64,000 nucleotides of DNA, from contig JBBPEB010000003.1 in assembly GCA_039096225.1 (NCBI GenBank), forward strand, positions 124,001 through 188,000. Reading direction: 5' to 3'. Of the stretch, positions 54,701-64,000 are shown piece by piece. The stretch's first letter is position 1; each line of letters starts with the position of its first letter. The translations under genes and the position numbers were made by a program. The stretch is from Blastocystis sp. Blastoise (taxonomy: Eukaryota; Sar; Bigyra; Opalinata; Blastocystidae). The notes under the pieces were generated by a model. It saw nothing but the letters and a program-made list of their open reading frames with translations, was not told the DNA's origin and did not search any database.

Positions 54701-55879
54701 TATTTCTTGGAAAAACATCTTTTTATGAAACTTGTTCTTTTATATATTTATTTTGATTATCTCTTGATACGATCATTTATTTTGGTTTAATTTAATTAAC
54801 TTAGTTTATCAAGAGTATTCGCCTTGAGTATTTATTTTAATTTTTATAATCTGCTTTACTTAATTACTTTCTTTCTTTAGGTATCAAGGCTTTTAGCTTT
54901 TAAACAACTCTTTATACTGTGAAATCAGGATCTATAGCATTCCAGATGGTTCAAATGGATCAACAAATATTTTTTGTATATAATTCGTTTCTTCATTTGT
55001 AATATTTATTTGATTTATCTTTATTTTATAGTGCAGGATGATCAGTATTTTTCAAGAGTATTTATTGTGCGTTATCTATAAGGTTTATTTAGTATTTATA
55101 TTAATTATATTATAATTGCTTTTTATCATTATTATTTCATTGATTTATTTGTATATTAGTTTATTATAGTGATCGTTATTTTCTTATTTATATTTAAAAG
55201 GAATATTATTTCATTTTTGATAACAAATTATATATATAGATATACGAGGTCAATACTTTAATTAAGTGTGGCATTCTTTCTATGTTTAGAATTATTTTAT
55301 GGTCCTTTAATGTATAAAAATATTGATGAGTATATATTTATTATTATATTTATTAGTATATTTATTATAGTATTTATGATATTTATGATTATGAAAATAA
55401 TATATATATAGTTCAACTATAGAATTATTTCCAGTTGTTATCATTTATTATTTTATATATATATATATCAACAATTAGTGAACAATAGATAAGGAAGCTA
55501 TTCAATTATTAAGCCAATTAAATGATAAACGAGATTGTATATATATATTATTATTATATTTATTATATTATATATACTTATTATTATATATATATATAGG
55601 TTTATATATGGAGAATGAAGTTTATTGGTCAAAAATTATTCATTATATATATATAAATATTTTTGAAAGAGATACTATTACGGATTCCTTACAACAACAA
55701 GAATAAGTATATATATATATTATTATTATTATTATTATATAGTTATTTTCAATATTATCTGAATTGATTCCTATAAATTAAAATAATTCTATGATTTTAG
55801 CTACTTTTGCATGTATATATATATATATTTGATTATTATACTTTATTTATATTATCTATATATTAATACTATTTATATA

Positions 55880-56279
55880 TATATGTATAGATATATATAC
55901 ATCATTATCTTCTGAGAGTCCTTACCTTTCATCCTCTCGCCTTCAGGCCCTTATCCCTACCCTCGCACCACTTCTCGCCTCCCCTTTACATACACATCGT
56001 CTCCATGCACTTCGTATTCTAAAGAGCTTCCAACAACTTGATGTATATATATTATTTTATATAATAATAATATTAATAATAATAATAAATATATATATAT
56101 ATATAGTCGTCTTCAACCTATTGAAAGATCTACCTGTATATATATATCTTCATAATCATCATTATATATATATACATTCTTATAGTTACTTCTTATAAGT
56201 CCCTCACTGACGCACTCCTCCATCCCTCAAAGAACATTAAAGCACGTTATAATTCCTATACTATTAATTGTATATCAAT

Positions 56280-56321
<42 letters not shown>

Positions 56322-57895
56322 GCTGATTTATTAATTGTTATGTATTCACGGGAATATGGTCATGTATCTAATTTTTTTTTCTTATTTATTACCTCGTATC
56401 CCTCTAAATGAGTATAAAACAGTAGCTATCTATGGACAATATATATGTATATAATAGTATATATAAGTATATATAATAGTATATATAATACATGAATAAT
56501 ATATATTCTGTGTATTTTCTGCTAATCTTCTTATTATATATGATCTATATATATATATATATGTATATAGAAATACTGGTTTATTGACTGTGAAATTGGC
56601 GGGAAGTCTTGCTTTGATTCAATTCATCAATATTAAGCCACTTTTCAACAATATATATGCTCAATCAACTCTACAGAATATGTCCGATATACATAATATA
56701 TATATATATGTAGTTCTTATGTAACTAAAAATACATTAAATAAACTATATCAAAATGGAATAAAGACGAATTCTTATATATATAATCAGATACTAACAAT
56801 GGACATGATATTAAGTTTAATTGAACAATCTAAAGTCAGATGGTATATATATATATATATATATTCTTTTTTAATCTATTTATCAATATATATATATTAG
56901 GACTCTATCTGAAGACTTATATGCTTCTTTTCCCTGTCTTTATATACATATATACAATTACCCCCTATCTATACACTTATTGATACTATGCATCAATTAT
57001 ACACAGATCCCCGCGGGGATCTGATGAGCAAAGAAAGTCAAGGCCGACTTCTTCTAGACAATCTTGATAAGTATATTATATGTTATATACTATTATATAT
57101 TATTATATCTTATTATTATTTATTATTATATACTATTATATTATAGGTATAAGAATAACAAAGATTACACTCAATTCTTTAACGATATTATAAGAATAGT
57201 ATATAACTATATATAACTATATATAACTATATTTATAACTATATATAACTATATATATAGGTGAGTGATGGTATTGCTCTTTATTCTCTACTCCGATTGG
57301 GTCTCAATTCTACATATATACCTACTCTTATTGATCTGTATATATATAACTAATATATATATAACTATATATATAACTATATAGGTATTTACAATTACCC
57401 TTTGATTTGATGATTTCCCGTGGGGTTGAGAATATTCATAGTCGTAATCTATTTGTAGATAGAATCAATGGAGAAGCTACTATGAAGTATATATATATAT
57501 GTATAGTATTTTATATAACCATATATATCTATTTTTTTCTCACTATATATACCTATATATACTTTTATATATAGTGCCATTATTAATTATTTATCGTTCA
57601 AAGCACGTCCTATATCTGACAAAACTGTTCTTCGAATTCTAAAGCAAAATATCAAAGTAGATCGTCGTATGTGGCGCATACTGTGACATTCTCTTATTTT
57701 TCTCTTTTTATACTCTATTATAATTACTTATTATTGTTATTCCACATATTATTATGCTTATTATTATATATATTCTAGCTATATATTCCTATATTTATTC
57801 TAGCTATATATTCCCCTCTTTTCTAGTCATTTCTCCTTCTTACACTGGACATCCGTCAATACTTCACTTCCTCTTTCTCTCTCTTCTCATTCATT
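55880..57895 (+). CDS. Helical-repeat coding exons, possibly the N-terminal half of the UTP20-like gene
   Basis: A series of exons separated by GTATAT...TATATAG introns. Fragments read in order: SSRLQALIPTLAPLLASPLH then THRLHALRILKSFQQLD (55.92-56.04 kb), LLTVKLAGSLALIQFINIKP (56.58 kb), NTLNKLYQNGIKTNS, LIDTMHQLYTDPRGDLMSKE (56.97 kb), KNNKDYTQFFNDIIRI, DGIALYSLLRLGLN, YLQLPFDLMISRGVENIHSR (57.39 kb), AIINYLSFKARPISDKTVLR (57.57 kb). They look like HEAT-type helices. A stop follows at about 57.69 kb unless an atypical donor (AAA|GTAGAT) joins to TCATTTCTCC after a TTCTAG at about 57.82 kb, which is open into the next exon. Codons here are markedly C-rich compared with every other gene in the window. 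Identity is uncertain. Confidence 0.45.
57004..57023. repeat. Perfect 20-bp GC-rich palindrome in an exon
   Basis: CAGATCCCCGCGGGGATCTG equals its own reverse complement. It lies in the exon encoding LYTDPRGDLMSKE. Long GC palindromes are unexpected in this base composition. Confidence 0.9.
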
Positions 57896-61866
<3,971 letters not shown>

Positions 61867-64000
61867 TGAATATAGGTATCAAGAAGTACCTAAATGTGAT
61901 TAAAAAGTTGAATAGTTTCTTTTCTTCTGTCTTTTGTATATTAATGCTTAAAGTAATTATTTCATTGCTTCGTTTAGTTTGAATATGTTTGATGGCTTAT
62001 ATCAAATAAATGATAGCTTTATTTGCTCATTTATAAAGACATTTTTTTGTATTTAGGTTAACTTTGTCAAAAATATTATGATTTATGGCCATGTATACAA
62101 ATAAGGTGAAAAGCCTTTCATTCAGTCTGATGACAAAACTCATGAGTATCATATTTTGTTACAAAAAACTTCCTTATGTGTTTGATAAATTCAGCAGAAT
62201 TAAGCATGGCTGAAAAAGTGTCACAAAATTTGGTGGCAAGTGTCACCAAAGTCAGGAAAGGACTGACTATTTGATTATTTTTAAAACTTCAGTCATTCTT
62301 TAAAAATTTCAATGATAATTTCATTCTTTTGTTAAAGATTCAAATCAGAATAAGATTATTGCCTATAATATTTTTTCAAACTTGCTTTCTATCTGCTTTC
62401 TGAACTAATAATGGTTTATCATTAAGATTCATATTGGTTTTTGTTGCATTGTGAACTCCTCTTAAATACTAGTCAATATCTACTACATGATGATTTCCCA
62501 TTGTTTGTTGATTGCTTTGTTACGTACTTGCTCGTTATGATCAGTGTTCAATACACATATCTTACAATGTGCTACGTGATGGATACTTATCAGTTACTTA
62601 TTCTTGGAATGATTACTTGCAATGTATAATTTTATGAATATTTACAGTTTGTTGCCTTCCATTTATTATTTACATCTGATTTGGTTACTCACCAAACTTC
62701 CTTACTTCTCTTCTTGAATTAGTATACTCATTTTTCTTTTTGTAACTTTGCGATTAATGAGATCTTTATTTATGTTGTTTGTATGTTTGATTTTATTCGA
62801 CTAATGTGCTTTTGATTGCTTGTTCTACTTTATAAGTGCTAATTATTTTGTTTTTGTTTTTTATTTTTCTGATACTTCCTTTTTTCATACTGTATTATAA
62901 TGGTATTTATATATAACGATGACATTTTCTTATAGATTTACTTATTATGAATTTTCTTATTCTTATTCTAGTATTTAATAAATACTTAAACACTTCATCT
63001 CTGCGATTAATACTTACTATGGTTACTAACATACATAAGTTTCTACTGAAGATAGTAGCAGATTAGTAACAATTGATGTTTATTTCTTTTCATCCTTAAA
63101 TCCTTTTGTCTATATTACAATATTATCATGTACTCTTATTCTATCAAGTTTACTATTATAAGTTTTTGAATGTTTTAGTATCTTATTGTGTAATTCTTTA
63201 ATATGCTATTATACAGGAAAGTATCTATATGATATTTCTTTGTTGTAGTTTTCTGTATAAAATTTTTGAATTTCTTTTTATTCTTTGTATATATTTTCAT
63301 CTTGGTTAATTATTCTTCAACTTCTCTTCATGTTATCGTTAGTCTACTATTATATATTGAATTTTTAGTTATAAACCTTATCTTATTTCCTTATCTTATT
63401 TCATCTTTTGTTCTTTTAAGGTATTATAGCATTACATTAATTGTATTAGTTTTCTGGTTTTTCAGTCTCTTCCTATCTTCTTCGTATGGTATCTTTATAT
63501 TTATTAGACTCTTCATTTCTTCTGGTGCTTTTCAATTATTATGTGATCATTCGTAATACTTCACCTGCATGTTCTTTTCCCTTTATTAAAGAGTTTCTAG
63601 ATGTGCTATTTTTATATTACTTTTATATTATCCTTAGTTGATATTCCTTTTTCTCCTATGATAGAATTCTTTATGTTCTTATGTTATTCTAATAGTCGTT
63701 TCATATTTCTCTATTAAACATACTATGAGATTTAATGACGATTTTCTTTTCCTTTAATAATTACAAATTCCTCACTATTATATATTATTATATATCTTAG
63801 TTTTATTATTCTAACAGATTTATTTTTATATTTGTTTCTATAATTGAAAACATACTCAATTAATTTATTTTCATATTTCATTCAAATATACTCTTCATAT
63901 ACATATTCATATCCTTCATTTATGGTTTTCTTCGTTTTCTCATGTTCTATATATTATCCCATGGTCTACTTATTTTTGTGCCTATTTTTAATCCTATACT
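61867..64000. other. Gene-poor region to the window end
   Basis: T-rich sequence without the usual AT microsatellites or GTATAT introns. Open frames of 60-96 codons (for example 63266-63556) are hydrophobic by composition and show no family motif. I see no UTP20 continuation. Inverted GTGTCAC/GGTGACA words occur at 62219-62247. Confidence 0.5.

Larger units (their letters stand above)
52601..55879. other. Gene-poor region, 3.3 kb
   Basis: After SMC2 the sequence loses the dense AT microsatellites. I find no exon chain I can support up to about 55.2 kb. It contains a GCGC half-site cluster (53004-53050), GTGACA words (53510-53765) and two tRNA-like promoter patterns (54255-54330, 54620-54690). 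Between 55.2 and 55.8 kb short stretches such as KEAIQLLSQLNDKRD and YMENEVYWSKIIHY look exon-like and may belong to the UTP20-like gene, but in-frame stops interrupt them. Confidence 0.45.

Noticed and set aside
63266-63556. 96-codon hydrophobic open frame
   Set aside because: T-rich composition gives Phe, Leu and Ile. No family pattern, no GTATAT introns around it, no supporting context.

Overview
The window is nuclear DNA from a very AT-rich, intron-rich unicellular eukaryote. Genes are split by many short introns, most of which begin GTATAT and end TATATAG. Proteins carry long Asn/Ser tracts. I cannot name the species. The gene set (sacsin with a C-terminal RING finger, three tetraspanins, alternative oxidase, a Spinster-like transporter, an Na+/H+-exchanger relative) fits a free-living or parasitic protist with mitochondria. 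It excludes a bacterium and a mitochondrion-free gut fungus. The standard stop codons TAA, TAG and TGA are all used.

Layout. 102-10350 (+) is the 3' part of a giant sacsin gene in 19 exons. 10604-18693 (-) holds three tandem tetraspanin genes, each with a low-complexity C-terminal tail. 19543-22233 (-) is a Spinster-type MFS transporter. 22667-28550 (+) is a coiled-coil protein with a C-terminal VPS9 (Rab5 GEF) domain. 29054-31063 (+) is a DHHC palmitoyltransferase and 32321-34094 (+) is OLA1. 34362-35564 (-) is SCNM1 and 35832-37120 (-) is alternative oxidase. 39132-41073 (-) encodes a protein combining C2H2 zinc fingers with an HMG box. 41578-44109 (+) is an Na+/H+-exchanger relative. 44460-46699 (-) is ZC3H15/DFRP1 and 47092-52600 (+) is SMC2. 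From about 55.9 to 61.9 kb (+) lies a UTP20-like gene that appears frameshifted. 52.6-55.8 kb and 61.9-64 kb hold no gene I can support.

The most interesting signal is splicing. Five introns are not GT-AG. They start ATATCCTT or ATATCTTTT, carry a TTCTTAAT-like branch-point sequence just before the end, and end in AC. These are the marks of U12-type AT-AC introns. Removing them restores exactly the membrane segments or conserved junctions expected in the three tetraspanins and the exchanger. One sits at the same place, just before transmembrane segment 4, in all three tetraspanins. The window also encodes SCNM1, a protein known from the minor (U12) spliceosome. A divergent major class (GTATAT...TATATAG) and a classical minor class (ATATCC...TAC) therefore coexist in one AT-rich genome.

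Exon joins were worked out by hand from reading frame and splice signals. I ran no database search, alignment or RNA mapping. Family names rest on motif recognition.
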